Notes: generated by a model from the sequence alone, not told the origin. DNA of 6,184 nt from a bacterium (GCA_021817025.1 JAKAWF010000212.1:1-6184); one strand, 5' to 3'; positions 1 to 5,791 are shown, counted from the stretch's first letter. Numbers and translations are program-made.

Positions 1-272
1 AGATGCTCCGGCTTGAAGTAGTCGGACCAGATGATCTGGACCTCGCGCTTGACTATCTCCGCGTGCTGCTCCTTGACCGTCACCATGCGCGCGAACGAGT
101 TGCGGCTGGCTTCCGAGGTGGGGTCCGGAAGGGCTCGGATCTTGGTCACCATGGTCTCGACCGTCAGAGCGGCCAGCTGGGCCGCGGCGGGGTCGTAGAT
201 CCCGCAGGGAATGTCGCAGTGGGCATGGACCACCCGACGGGGATGGACAAGTGCCGAGAGCCTGTCGATCAT
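1..272 (-). CDS. sodN: Nickel superoxide dismutase precursor, 3' end cut by window edge
   Basis: This gene encodes the Ni-dependent superoxide dismutase, which converts superoxide to H2O2 and O2. The minus-strand translation begins MIDRLSALVHPRRVVHA and continues HCDIPCGIYDP. The latter is the family's nickel hook: after cleavage at Ala17/His18, mature His1, Cys2 and Cys6 are the nickel ligands, and Tyr9 is also present. Further on, VKEQHAEIVK and IIWSDYFKPEH match the conserved C-terminal half of the family. About 90 codons are visible, and roughly 40 more are expected beyond base 1. The ATG at 272-270 has a good ribosome binding site (GAGGGAG, six bases upstream). The leader is short and not a classical export signal, as expected for this family, where a dedicated peptidase trims it. 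The divergent neighbour at 345 is the likely peptidase. In streptomycetes sodN is nickel-induced; I see no recognisable Nur site here. Confidence 0.96.
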   Translation of the reverse strand, partial: MIDRLSALVHPRRVVHAHCDIPCGIYDPAAAQLAALTVETMVTKIRALPDPTSEASRNSFARMVTVKEQHAEIVKREVQIIWSDYFKPEH

Positions 273-328
273 GCTGATCTCCCTCAACTACCCGAAAGTG
301 CGCCTGACCCGCGCTCGGCGCTGAGTCC

Positions 329-338
329 AAACTACCAT
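329..338. promoter_or_regulatory. Overlapping divergent -10 boxes of sodN and sodX (predicted)
   Basis: On the plus strand TACCAT (333-338) fits the TANNNT -10 consensus. It is followed by six bases and then the GTG of sodX at 345, so transcription would begin at the start codon (leaderless). On the minus strand TAGTTT (334-329) is a possible -10 box for sodN and would give a leader of about 50 bases that includes the GAGGGAG site. The two boxes share two bases, so polymerase could serve only one direction at a time. No convincing -35 element is visible for either. This is a pattern reading only. Confidence 0.4.
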
Positions 339-344
339 CACCTG

Positions 345-734
345 GTGACCAGCGGCAAACTCGCTCTGGGCGGCCTCCATCTGCCTCGGTGGCACCTTCC
401 CCAGCTGGTGCTGGTCGAGGGCCGCAGCATGGAGCCGCTGCTGCCCGAGGGCAGCTGGGCGGTCCTCTTCCCGTGCCCCGGCCGGCTCCCCCTAGTCGGC
501 CAGGTGGTGGTGGCCGGGCACCCGCAGCGGCCCGGGTTTGAGATCGTCAAGCGGGTCGCCGCTGTGAGCCGCTCGCGGGGGCTGGTCTGGCTGGCCGGCG
601 ACAACCGGGCCGAGACCACCGACAGTGAGGACTTTGGCCCCGTGCCGCGGCGCCTGGTGGTGGGGAGGGTGCCGTTCCTGCTGCGGCCCTGGCCCCCTCG
701 CCGGCTGGCGGCGGACCCCAGGTTGCTCTGGTGA
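345..734 (+). CDS. sodX: Nickel-type superoxide dismutase maturation protease, S26 family
   Basis: This is a 129-residue serine peptidase of the signal peptidase I / S26 type, expected to cut the SodN leader so that His1 becomes the free N-terminus needed for nickel binding. VEGRSMEPLLPEGS carries the nucleophile Ser28. The general base is Lys69 in EIVKRV. GDNRAETTDSEDFGPVP (about residues 85-101) is the conserved signal-peptidase box. Type I signal peptidases usually have an N-terminal membrane anchor; none is seen here, which fits the short SodX branch acting in the cytosol. GTG 345 was chosen because it is the only canonical start between the sodN start and the catalytic Ser, apart from GTG 408. 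It also lies six bases after TACCAT; there is no Shine-Dalgarno sequence. Divergence from sodN strongly supports the assignment. The frame is open further upstream but there overlaps sodN. Confidence 0.88.
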   Translation: MTSGKLALGGLHLPRWHLPQLVLVEGRSMEPLLPEGSWAVLFPCPGRLPLVGQVVVAGHPQRPGFEIVKRVAAVSRSRGLVWLAGDNRAETTDSEDFGPVPRRLVVGRVPFLLRPWPPRRLAADPRLLW

Positions 735-783
735 GTCGGGTGGAATCGCTCCCAGATGGGGTCGGAACTGGCAACATATAGCC

Positions 784-933
784 ATGAGTGAATCTGAGCT
801 GCCATCCCCGCCCCCCCGCCCGCCGGAGCCGCCCCGCGAGCTGATCACGCCGGCCCCTCAGCCCAAGTCCAAGAAGCACAAGAAGAAGGTCTCGCGGGAA
901 CCGCCGCGGGGTCGTGGACGGGGCGGGCGCTGA
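784..933 (+). CDS. Small Pro-rich, basic protein of unknown function
   Basis: This is a 49-residue ORF that I do not recognise. The N-terminal half is acidic to neutral and proline-rich (SPPPRPPEPPREL). The C-terminal half is strongly basic (KSKKHKKK, then RGRGRGGR), a disordered tail that could bind nucleic acid or another polyanion. There are no cysteines and no membrane segment. ATG 784 is chosen as the only ATG in the frame. There is no Shine-Dalgarno sequence, but a weak -10-like CAACAT (772-777) sits six bases upstream, as in a leaderless start. It lies between sodX (ends 734) and the phosphatase (starts 974), on the same strand. The frame is open upstream of 784 in a shadow of sodX, so part of the openness is due to high GC, and the gene may not be real. 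Confidence 0.45.
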   Translation: MSESELPSPPPRPPEPPRELITPAPQPKSKKHKKKVSREPPRGRGRGGR

Positions 934-973
934 CCGTCCCAGGCGCCTCAGGTCGTCTTCGGTGAGCGGTGAC

Positions 974-1768
974 ATGGGGCCTCTCGACCTCCAGCTGGCT
1001 CTGGCGACAGCCCGCTATGCGACCCAGGCGGGAGGCGCTTTGATCCGCTCTGCCGGGGTCGGATTTCACCGCGCGGAGAGCAAGGGGCCCGGGGATTACG
1101 TGACCGAGGTCGACCGTCAGAGCGAGGCCGTGGTGGTGAGGATCCTGCACGCCGCCTTCCCCGAGCTGCCGGTTCTGGCCGAGGAGGGCGGGGGCGGCGA
1201 TTTCAGCACCGGCTGGGTGGTGGACCCACTCGACGGCACCACCAACTTCAGCCGCGGGTTTCCCCTGGTCGGGGTGTCGGTCGCGCTGTTGGTCGACGGT
1301 CGTCCCGCCGTTGGCAGCGTGCACGCACCGTTCCTGGGCTGGACCTACAGTGCCAGGGTGGGGGAGGGAGCGTTTGACGAGCGCGGCCGCCGCCTCCTCA
1401 TGGGTGACCCCGACCCGGGCCACGCGGTGGTCTCGACGGGGTTCCCGTTCAAGACTCCCGCGCGCATCCCTCGCCTGGTCGCGACTTTGGAGCGGGCGCT
1501 TCATGTGGTCGAGGACGGGCGTCGTCCCGGTGCCGCCAGCCTGGATCTGGCCTTCACTGCCGCGGGTGTTTTCGATGGCTACTTCGAGCTTGGCCTCAAG
1601 GTTTGGGACATCGCCGCCGGAGTCCTGCTGGTGACTGAGGCCGGAGGGTTGGTGTCGGATTGGGAGGGCGGCCAGCGACAGCTGGAGACAGGCGACATCG
1701 TGGCGGGGGCGCCCCGGGTGCACCGGGCGCTCCTGGAGGTGACCAAGAGCGGCTCAGGATCCGACTGA
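974..1768 (+). CDS. Inositol monophosphatase family protein
   Basis: This is a Mg2+-dependent sugar-phosphate phosphatase of 264 residues, the usual length of the IMPase/SuhB family. The metal-site motifs are all present. LAEEGG supplies Glu70 and Glu71. WVVDPLDGTTNF gives Asp84, Leu86 and Asp87 (residues 81-92). WDIAAG gives Asp212 (residues 211-216), preceded by the typical RRPGAASLDLAFTAAGVFDG stretch. The substrate cannot be read from sequence: myo-inositol-1-phosphate, histidinol phosphate and fructose-1,6-bisphosphate phosphatases share these motifs. ATG 974 is chosen because GGTGAG (961-966) lies seven bases upstream and the protein then starts right before the first helix (DLQLALATARYATQAGGAL). 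GTG 914 and GTG 962 are alternatives in the same frame; GTG 914 would overlap the small ORF. The 3' end overlaps the convergent gene by 15 bases. Confidence 0.93.
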   Translation: MGPLDLQLALATARYATQAGGALIRSAGVGFHRAESKGPGDYVTEVDRQSEAVVVRILHAAFPELPVLAEEGGGGDFSTGWVVDPLDGTTNFSRGFPLVGVSVALLVDGRPAVGSVHAPFLGWTYSARVGEGAFDERGRRLLMGDPDPGHAVVSTGFPFKTPARIPRLVATLERALHVVEDGRRPGAASLDLAFTAAGVFDGYFELGLKVWDIAAGVLLVTEAGGLVSDWEGGQRQLETGDIVAGAPRVHRALLEVTKSGSGSD

Positions 1769-2248
1769 GATGGTGCCGCCGGTGCCGACGCCGACCGTTT
1801 CAGTGTTGACCTTCGGCTCCACCCGGATGCCGTAGTCGCCGGGGAACTGGGGGATCACGTAGATCACGATGGGGATGGTGGAACCCGTCTCCAGGATCCC
1901 GCCGCAGGACTCGTCGGCACGCCAGGGACCCCCTGGCGTGCCCAGGAAGGTCACCTTCACCACCTTGAACTCGGGGGTCAGGTTGGCGCCAATGCAGGCG
2001 GGACTCATGGCATGACCAGACCCCAAGAAGAGGCCGAAGGTCAAGCGCGCCTCCCGTCCGACCGTCATCCGCAGACCATCGACCTTGCCCCCTAGCTGCG
2101 CCTTGGGGGGGCCGGGACTGGCACTCACCTGGCCGATGCTGGTGAGCACGTCCACGAACGCGGACACGGCCAGGAAGGCGATGACGCCGACCGCGAGCAG
2201 CTGGCCGGCGCTCAGCCTCGGCAGCCAGCGCGGAACCCGATTCGCCAC
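1754..2248 (-). CDS. Membrane-anchored protein of unknown function
   Basis: This is a 164-residue protein that I do not recognise. A basic N-terminus (ANRVPRWLPR) is followed by one hydrophobic segment at about residues 14-35 (LLAVGVIAFLAVSAFVDVL), giving a signal anchor with the rest outside the membrane. The outer part, about residues 45-164, is rich in Gly, Val and Thr and looks like a beta-sandwich (FKVVKVTFLG, PIVIYVIPQFPGDYGIRVEP). It has two cysteines, Cys85 and Cys115, that could form a disulfide. GTG 2248 is preferred because it places the basic region and helix at the N-terminus and lies six bases after a minus-strand TACTCT box. ATG 2311 in the same frame would add 21 residues and overlap the start of the divergent cysteine synthase gene. 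Its 3' end overlaps the phosphatase gene tail to tail. Confidence 0.72.
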   Translation of the reverse strand: MANRVPRWLPRLSAGQLLAVGVIAFLAVSAFVDVLTSIGQVSASPGPPKAQLGGKVDGLRMTVGREARLTFGLFLGSGHAMSPACIGANLTPEFKVVKVTFLGTPGGPWRADESCGGILETGSTIPIVIYVIPQFPGDYGIRVEPKVNTETVGVGTGGTISVGS

Positions 2249-2254
2249 TTCACG

Positions 2255-2260
2255 AGAGTA
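2255..2260 (-). promoter_or_regulatory. Predicted -10 box (TACTCT) of the membrane-anchored protein gene
   Basis: On the minus strand TACTCT is followed by six bases and then GTG 2248, so the expected transcription start coincides with the start codon. There is no Shine-Dalgarno sequence and no clear -35 element. It is one of several such arrangements in the window. Confidence 0.4.
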
Positions 2261-2293
2261 GCGAGTCGGCCCGGCATGGATCCGAATCCCGAC

Positions 2294-2302
2294 TGGTACA
2301 GT
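2294..2302 (+). promoter_or_regulatory. Predicted extended -10 promoter of the cysM operon
   Basis: TGGTACAGT is an extended -10 element (TGN followed by TACAGT at 2297-2302). Seven bases later comes ATG 2310, so the mRNA would begin at or next to the start codon. No -35 match is seen at the usual distance, which an extended -10 can tolerate. It would drive cysM, mec, secG and the solute-binding gene. Confidence 0.5.
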
Positions 2303-2309
2303 GGGAATC

Positions 2310-3260
2310 ATGCGTCGTGCAGTTGGACCGGGCCTGCGGCTGGTCACCCCGCTCTCGGACCCCAGGATCGCTGACCTGATTGGCAACACAGCATTGTTGC
2401 GGGTCCATCTCTTCGAGGCCCAGGCGCCAGGGCTGGCCGTCTACGCCAAAGCGGAGTTTCTCAACCCCGGGGGGTCGGTCAAGGACCGGGCGGCTCTGGG
2501 CATGATCAGGGATGCCGTCAGGACCGGCCAGCTGACGCGAGACCGCACCATTCTGGACAGCACCAGCGGCAACACCGGGGTGGCCTACGCGATGCTGGGT
2601 GCCGCCTTCGGGTACCGGGTCAAGCTGGTGGTGCCGGGCAACGCCGGTGCGGAGCGCCGGCTGCTCATGCAGGCCTACGGGGCCGAGCTCGTGCTCAGCG
2701 ATCCGCAGGAGGGGTCGGACGGGGCGATCCTGCTCTGTCGCCAGATCTGCGCGGAGGACCCGGACCGCTACTTCTACCCTGACCAGTACAACAATCCCGC
2801 CAACTGGAGGGCTCACTACGAGACCACCGGAGTCGAGATCTGGGAGCAGACCGAAGGCGAGGTGACCCACTTCCTGGCCGGACTCGGGACCAGCGGCACC
2901 TTCATGGGCACGGCTCGGCGGCTCAAGGAGCTCAACCCCGAGATCGAGTGCGTCAGCCTGGAGCCCGACGACCCATTCCATGGGCTGGAGGGGCTCAAGC
3001 ACATGGCGGCGGCCATCGTGCCCGGGATCTACGACCCTGGCCTGGCCGATCGGCACCTGCTGGGGCCGACCGATGAGGCCTATGATCTGGCGCGCCAGCT
3101 GGCGCGCCAGGAGGGCATCCTGGTGGGGCACTCTTCGGGGTTGGCCCTGTGGGGAGTTGGCCAACTCGTTCAGGAGGGACTCCGCGAGGGGGTGGCGGTG
3201 ATTATCTGCGCGGACGGCGGGGATCGCTACTTGAGCACCGGGTTGTACGGGGGCCTCTGA
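2310..3260 (+). CDS. cysM: PLP-dependent cysteine synthase, CysM-like
   Basis: This is a 316-residue fold-type II PLP enzyme that should replace the side-chain leaving group of (O-acetyl- or O-phospho-) serine with sulfide or a protein thiocarboxylate to make cysteine. IGNTALLRVH (24-33) is the family N-terminal motif, with Ala in place of the common Pro. NPGGSVKDRAA carries the PLP lysine Lys58. STSGNTG (84-90) is the substrate-binding loop. AGLGTSGTFMG (190-200) is the phosphate-binding glycine loop. GILVGHSSG and YLSTGLYGG are near the C-terminus. The C-terminal half (HGLEGLKHM, IVPGIYDPGLADR) resembles CysM/O-phosphoserine sulfhydrylase-type sequences. ATG 2310 lies seven bases after a -10 box; GTG 2301 would add three residues. 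The next gene, a Mec-like peptidase, starts five bases after the stop, which favours the CysO-dependent route. Cystathionine beta-synthase or CysK activity cannot be excluded. Confidence 0.88.
   Translation: MRRAVGPGLRLVTPLSDPRIADLIGNTALLRVHLFEAQAPGLAVYAKAEFLNPGGSVKDRAALGMIRDAVRTGQLTRDRTILDSTSGNTGVAYAMLGAAFGYRVKLVVPGNAGAERRLLMQAYGAELVLSDPQEGSDGAILLCRQICAEDPDRYFYPDQYNNPANWRAHYETTGVEIWEQTEGEVTHFLAGLGTSGTFMGTARRLKELNPEIECVSLEPDDPFHGLEGLKHMAAAIVPGIYDPGLADRHLLGPTDEAYDLARQLARQEGILVGHSSGLALWGVGQLVQEGLREGVAVIICADGGDRYLSTGLYGGL
3087..3110. repeat. Tandem duplicate of a 12-bp perfect palindrome inside cysM
   Basis: CTGGCGCGCCAG occurs twice back to back (3087-3098 and 3099-3110). Each copy is its own reverse complement, so the 24 bases are both a direct and an inverted repeat. 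The repeat is in frame and encodes the amphipathic helix LARQLARQ. Similar helix repeats occur in related enzymes, so selection on the protein may explain it. Confidence 0.85.
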
Positions 3261-3265
3261 ACACT

Positions 3266-3751
3266 TTGGAGCAGCCGAAGTTGCTATTCTCGGCCGAGTT
3301 GTTCGAGCACATGCGAGGCTTCGCCGAGGCCGCCTATCCCCATGAGGGGTGCGGGGTGCTGGTCGGCACCAGCGGCGCTGTGACGGAGGTGACCGAGGTG
3401 GTTCAGGGCCACAACCTGGTGGTGGACCGGCGTCACGACCGCTATGAATTGGATCCCAAGGACATAATCACGGCGGAGCGAGCGGCCAGGGCCCGGGGGG
3501 AGGAGGTGGTCGGCTTCTACCACACCCACCCCGATCATCCCGCCCGCCCGAGCCAGTTCGACACCGACCGGGCCTGGCCCGGCTACCACTACGTGGTGAT
3601 CGCGGTCGACGGCGGGCACCAGCGCCGCGCCACTGCCTGGAGGCTGGTGGAGGAAGAACCTTCCGGCCACTTCGAGGAGACTGAACTGAAGATCTCGAGC
3701 CCGGACGGCCAGGACTATAATCCGCCCAGTCTTGTGGCGGAGCCCTCGTGA
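3266..3751 (+). CDS. mec: JAMM/MPN+ zinc metallopeptidase, Mec-like
   Basis: This is a 161-residue JAB1/MPN+ metalloprotease. The zinc and catalytic residues are complete: Glu27 in PHEGCGVLVG, then His86 and His88 in YHTHPDHPARPSQFD, with Ser96 and Asp99 closing the HxH-x7-SxxD motif. In mycobacteria Mec cuts the CysO-cysteine adduct made by CysM, releasing cysteine and regenerating CysO. The position directly behind a CysM-like gene supports the same job. Relatives also remove C-terminal residues from ubiquitin-like proteins, so a broader role is possible. TTG 3266 is chosen as the first canonical codon after the cysM stop (3260), with GGGGG (3249-3253) as a loose ribosome site. The frame is open further back in cysM and includes a CTG at 3257. 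The C-terminal tail (about 140-161) is low in structure. The stop overlaps the secG start. Confidence 0.88.
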   Translation: MEQPKLLFSAELFEHMRGFAEAAYPHEGCGVLVGTSGAVTEVTEVVQGHNLVVDRRHDRYELDPKDIITAERAARARGEEVVGFYHTHPDHPARPSQFDTDRAWPGYHYVVIAVDGGHQRRATAWRLVEEEPSGHFEETELKISSPDGQDYNPPSLVAEPS

Positions 3752-3978
3752 AGACCGCGATCACATCCCTGGAGGTGATACTGGCGATCCTGCTGGTGAT
3801 CACCATCCTGCTCCAGACCCCCAAGTCCAGCGGCCTTGGCGGCACCATCGGGGGCGGGACGGACATGGGTGGCGGCTATCGCACCCGCCGGGGTCTGGAG
3901 AAGGTGCTTTTCCGCACCTCGATCTGGCTGACCGTGGCCTTCGCCCTGGTGGCGGTGATCCAGATCCGGGTGGGCTAG
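3748..3978 (+). CDS. secG: Protein-export membrane protein SecG
   Basis: This is the small subunit of the SecYEG translocon, 76 residues, the typical length. Helix 1 is at about residues 5-23 (LEVILAILLVITILLQ). The family's cytoplasmic loop follows, with a glycine-rich stretch (SSGLGGTIGGG, then MGGGYRTRRGLEK). Helix 2 is at about residues 56-73 (WLTVAFALVAVIQI). GTG 3748 overlaps the mec stop as GTGA, which suggests translational coupling. A shadow of the next gene's reading frame spans the whole of secG, but that shadow translation has no protein character. secG is usually near secretion or glycolysis genes; here it sits inside a cysteine-biosynthesis operon. SecG is the best fit for both topology and loop sequence. 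Confidence 0.9.
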   Translation: MKTAITSLEVILAILLVITILLQTPKSSGLGGTIGGGTDMGGGYRTRRGLEKVLFRTSIWLTVAFALVAVIQIRVG

Positions 3979-4070
3979 CCGCCCTCCTCCGCCGGCTGGC
4001 TGCCTTCTTCAGCCTCCGCCACCATCCTCTGCGCTTCTCCTCGCTGGCGGGAAGCCTGGCGCTGCTGCTG

Positions 4071-5636
4071 GTGGGAGGAACCGTGGTGGGGCTCTCGGCC
4101 CGCCACATGGCGGCCGACCAGGTGTACTCGGAGGCCGTGGTCGCGCCTTCCGGGCCCTCCGCTCTGAGCCCTCTGCTCAGCCCCGACAACGCCGTGGCGC
4201 AGACCGTGGGCGCGCTCGCAGACCCCGGGCTGCTCAAGATGGGCGCGGGAGGGGCGCCCGAGCTGGCCCTGGCCTCCAGCTGGAAGCGGGAGAGCGGGGG
4301 CGTCCGCTACGCCTTCACCCTCCCACGCTGGGGTCGCTGGTCGGACGGCCAGCCGATCACGACCAGGGACGTCGGCTTCACCCTGGCCGTGCTGCAGTCC
4401 CCCAATTTCCCGAATCCGGCTCTGGCGGCTCCTTGGACCGGAGTCTCCCTGTACGCCACGTCCTACTGGTCCGGGACCTTCGTACTCCCCGGTCCCGCTC
4501 AAAACTTCCCAACCATCGCCGAACTTCCCATCCTACCCTCGGCCCACTACCACGACCAGCCGGCGCTCTACCTGCGCGGGGGGCAGCGCGGGACCAGCCT
4601 CTTCCCGCCCAGCGCGGGGCCGTTCGTGGTCGACGCCAACACCGCTTCCCAGGTGGCCCTGCAGCGCAATCCCTACTTCCGCCCGCTTCCCATCCTGGCC
4701 GGGTTCACGATCGCGCTGGAGCCCAACCCAGCGGTGGTCGCGCAGATGCTGGCCAAGGGGAGGATCGACGGCTGGCTGGCGGCCACTTCAGGCGATCTCC
4801 AGGGGCTACCGCGGGGCCTGGTGGAGCAGCGGATGACCTCGTATTCCTTCGTCGAACTGCTCCTCAACGAGGGCAGCGCTCCGCTCGACAGCCTCCAGGT
4901 GCGCCAGGCGATAGCCGCGGCGATCAGCCGCAAGAAGCTGATCGCAGCCGGCCTCGGGGGCCTGGGAGTGCCCCAGTACGGGCCGCTGCCGACCTCGATC
5001 CCCTGGGCTGCGTTGGCCCCCTCCGCGCTGGGGAGTCTGCCCTCGCCGGTTCGTTCCCTCAAGGCTGCGGGCTATCAGAAGGCGCCTCCGCTGGATGTCT
5101 TCAGCAAGGGTGGGAAACGGCTGAGCCTCACGCTCTCGGTACCGAACCTGGAGCCGCTGCCGGGGGCCGCCGACGAGCTGGCGGCGATGCTGGCGGCGCA
5201 GGGAATCTCGGTCTCGGTGCGGGTGCTGGCACCAGGAGCCTTCGTCTCGGGCACGCTGGCTCAGGAGAGGTTTCAGCTGGCCCTGGTGGGGTTCGACAAC
5301 GGCCCGAGCGCGAACATCACCTCCTTCTGGGGAGCCTCATCAGTCCCCGGTGGCTCGCTCAACTTCAGCCAGGCGCCCGTGGACCCGGTGCTGGTCCACG
5401 CCGTGGACCAGCTGGCGACCGCCGCCGGCATGTCGGCGCGCCGAGCCGCCTACGGGGAGGTGGCCAAGCGACTCTTCGCGGGCGTCCCGGCCGTGTTCCT
5501 GTACACGCCGGTGGCGGTCTACGTGCACCTGGCCTCCGTGCACGTGCCCGGCGTCCCCTCCTATGGCGACCCGGTCCAGCGCTTTCAGGATGTGGCCAGG
5601 TGGACCCTGGCCAGCCCAGCCCCCACGGTCCGGTGA
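4071..5636 (+). CDS. ABC transporter solute-binding protein, family 5 (peptide-type)
   Basis: This is an extracytoplasmic binding protein of the SBP_bac_5 (DppA/OppA-like) family; its ligand cannot be predicted. The signature ELALASSWKRESGGVRYAFTL followed by RWSDGQPITTRDVGFTL lies at about residues 63-105. The C-terminal part has the usual layout (LNFSQAPVDPVLVHAVDQL, then RRAAYGEVAKRLFAGVPAVFLYTP). No permease or ATPase gene follows, so it is an orphan. The start is doubtful. GTG 4071 is the first canonical start after secG; GTG 4083 and 4086 follow GGGAGGAA (4073-4080). Yet the same frame between 3979 and 4071 reads like a signal or anchor: RRLAAFFSLRHHPLRFSS, then LAGSLALLLVGGTVVGL. True initiation may therefore be upstream, for example at CTG 3996 or 4029. 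The protein contains no cysteine, so it cannot be a classical lipoprotein. It ends 19 bases before the tRNA. Confidence 0.82.
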   Translation: MGGTVVGLSARHMAADQVYSEAVVAPSGPSALSPLLSPDNAVAQTVGALADPGLLKMGAGGAPELALASSWKRESGGVRYAFTLPRWGRWSDGQPITTRDVGFTLAVLQSPNFPNPALAAPWTGVSLYATSYWSGTFVLPGPAQNFPTIAELPILPSAHYHDQPALYLRGGQRGTSLFPPSAGPFVVDANTASQVALQRNPYFRPLPILAGFTIALEPNPAVVAQMLAKGRIDGWLAATSGDLQGLPRGLVEQRMTSYSFVELLLNEGSAPLDSLQVRQAIAAAISRKKLIAAGLGGLGVPQYGPLPTSIPWAALAPSALGSLPSPVRSLKAAGYQKAPPLDVFSKGGKRLSLTLSVPNLEPLPGAADELAAMLAAQGISVSVRVLAPGAFVSGTLAQERFQLALVGFDNGPSANITSFWGASSVPGGSLNFSQAPVDPVLVHAVDQLATAAGMSARRAAYGEVAKRLFAGVPAVFLYTPVAVYVHLASVHVPGVPSYGDPVQRFQDVARWTLASPAPTVR

Positions 5637-5638
5637 GG

Positions 5639-5644
5639 TAGCAT
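5639..5644 (+). promoter_or_regulatory. Possible -10 box of tRNA-Leu
   Basis: TAGCAT fits TANNNT and ends 11 bases before the first base of the tRNA, so a start near 5651 would leave a short 5' leader for RNase P. No -35 is evident. Read-through from the preceding gene is an alternative. Confidence 0.3.
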
Positions 5645-5655
5645 TCCAGATCTCG

Positions 5656-5741
5656 GCCGGGATGGTGAAATGGTAGACACGCAGCGTTCAGGGCGCTGTG
5701 CAGGTCACTGCGTGCGGGTTCGAGTCCCGCTCCCGGCACCA
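5656..5741 (+). tRNA. tRNA-Leu (anticodon CAG)
   Basis: This is a class II tRNA that reads CUG codons. The acceptor stem GCCGGGA (5656-5662) pairs fully with TCCCGGC (5731-5737); discriminator A5738 and an encoded CCA (5739-5741) follow. The D-arm stem is GTG/CAC (5665-5667, 5678-5680) with GG in the loop. The anticodon stem CAGCG/CGCTG encloses TTCAGGG, giving anticodon CAG at 5689-5691. The long variable arm, with stem GCAG/CTGC (5700-5703, 5708-5711), is the leucine/serine-type arm, and the anticodon decides for leucine. The T arm GCGGG-TTCGAGT-CCCGC is perfect. It sits just upstream of mobile-element debris, as expected where a tRNA 3' end has served as an integration site. Confidence 0.97.
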
Positions 5742-5791
5742 CGATTTGAGATCAACTCACCCGATTCCGGGCAGGTCTTGATCCAACCGCT

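Noticed and set aside
3..344. Upstream extension of the sodX frame to ATG 3
   Set aside because: It runs antisense through the well-supported sodN coding region; the SodX-type domain begins after 345.
914..973. Longer N-terminus of the phosphatase from GTG 914
   Set aside because: It adds 20 basic, unstructured residues and overlaps the small ORF; ATG 974 has a better-placed ribosome site and matches the family N-terminus.
845..1723. 292-residue minus-strand ORF opposite the phosphatase
   Set aside because: The plus strand carries complete IMPase motifs; the antisense translation has no recognisable features.
2250..3164. Long minus-strand ORF (304 residues) opposite cysM
   Set aside because: It is antisense to a strongly conserved enzyme. 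Its composition (Arg, Pro, Gly, Val, His) is that of a GC-rich shadow frame.
3732..4070. Extension of the solute-binding protein frame back to GTG 3732, covering all of secG
   Set aside because: The translation over secG (His/Pro/Arg/Gly-rich) has no protein-family character, and the overlap would be over 230 bases. secG in the other frame is clearly real.
4433..5641. 402-residue plus-strand ORF within the solute-binding gene
   Set aside because: It is an Arg/Gly/Ala/Pro-rich shadow frame; the overlapping family-5 binding protein explains the region.
5714..5741. Second copy of the tRNA 3' end as an attachment-site repeat
   Set aside because: I looked for the sequence again downstream in the window and did not find it.
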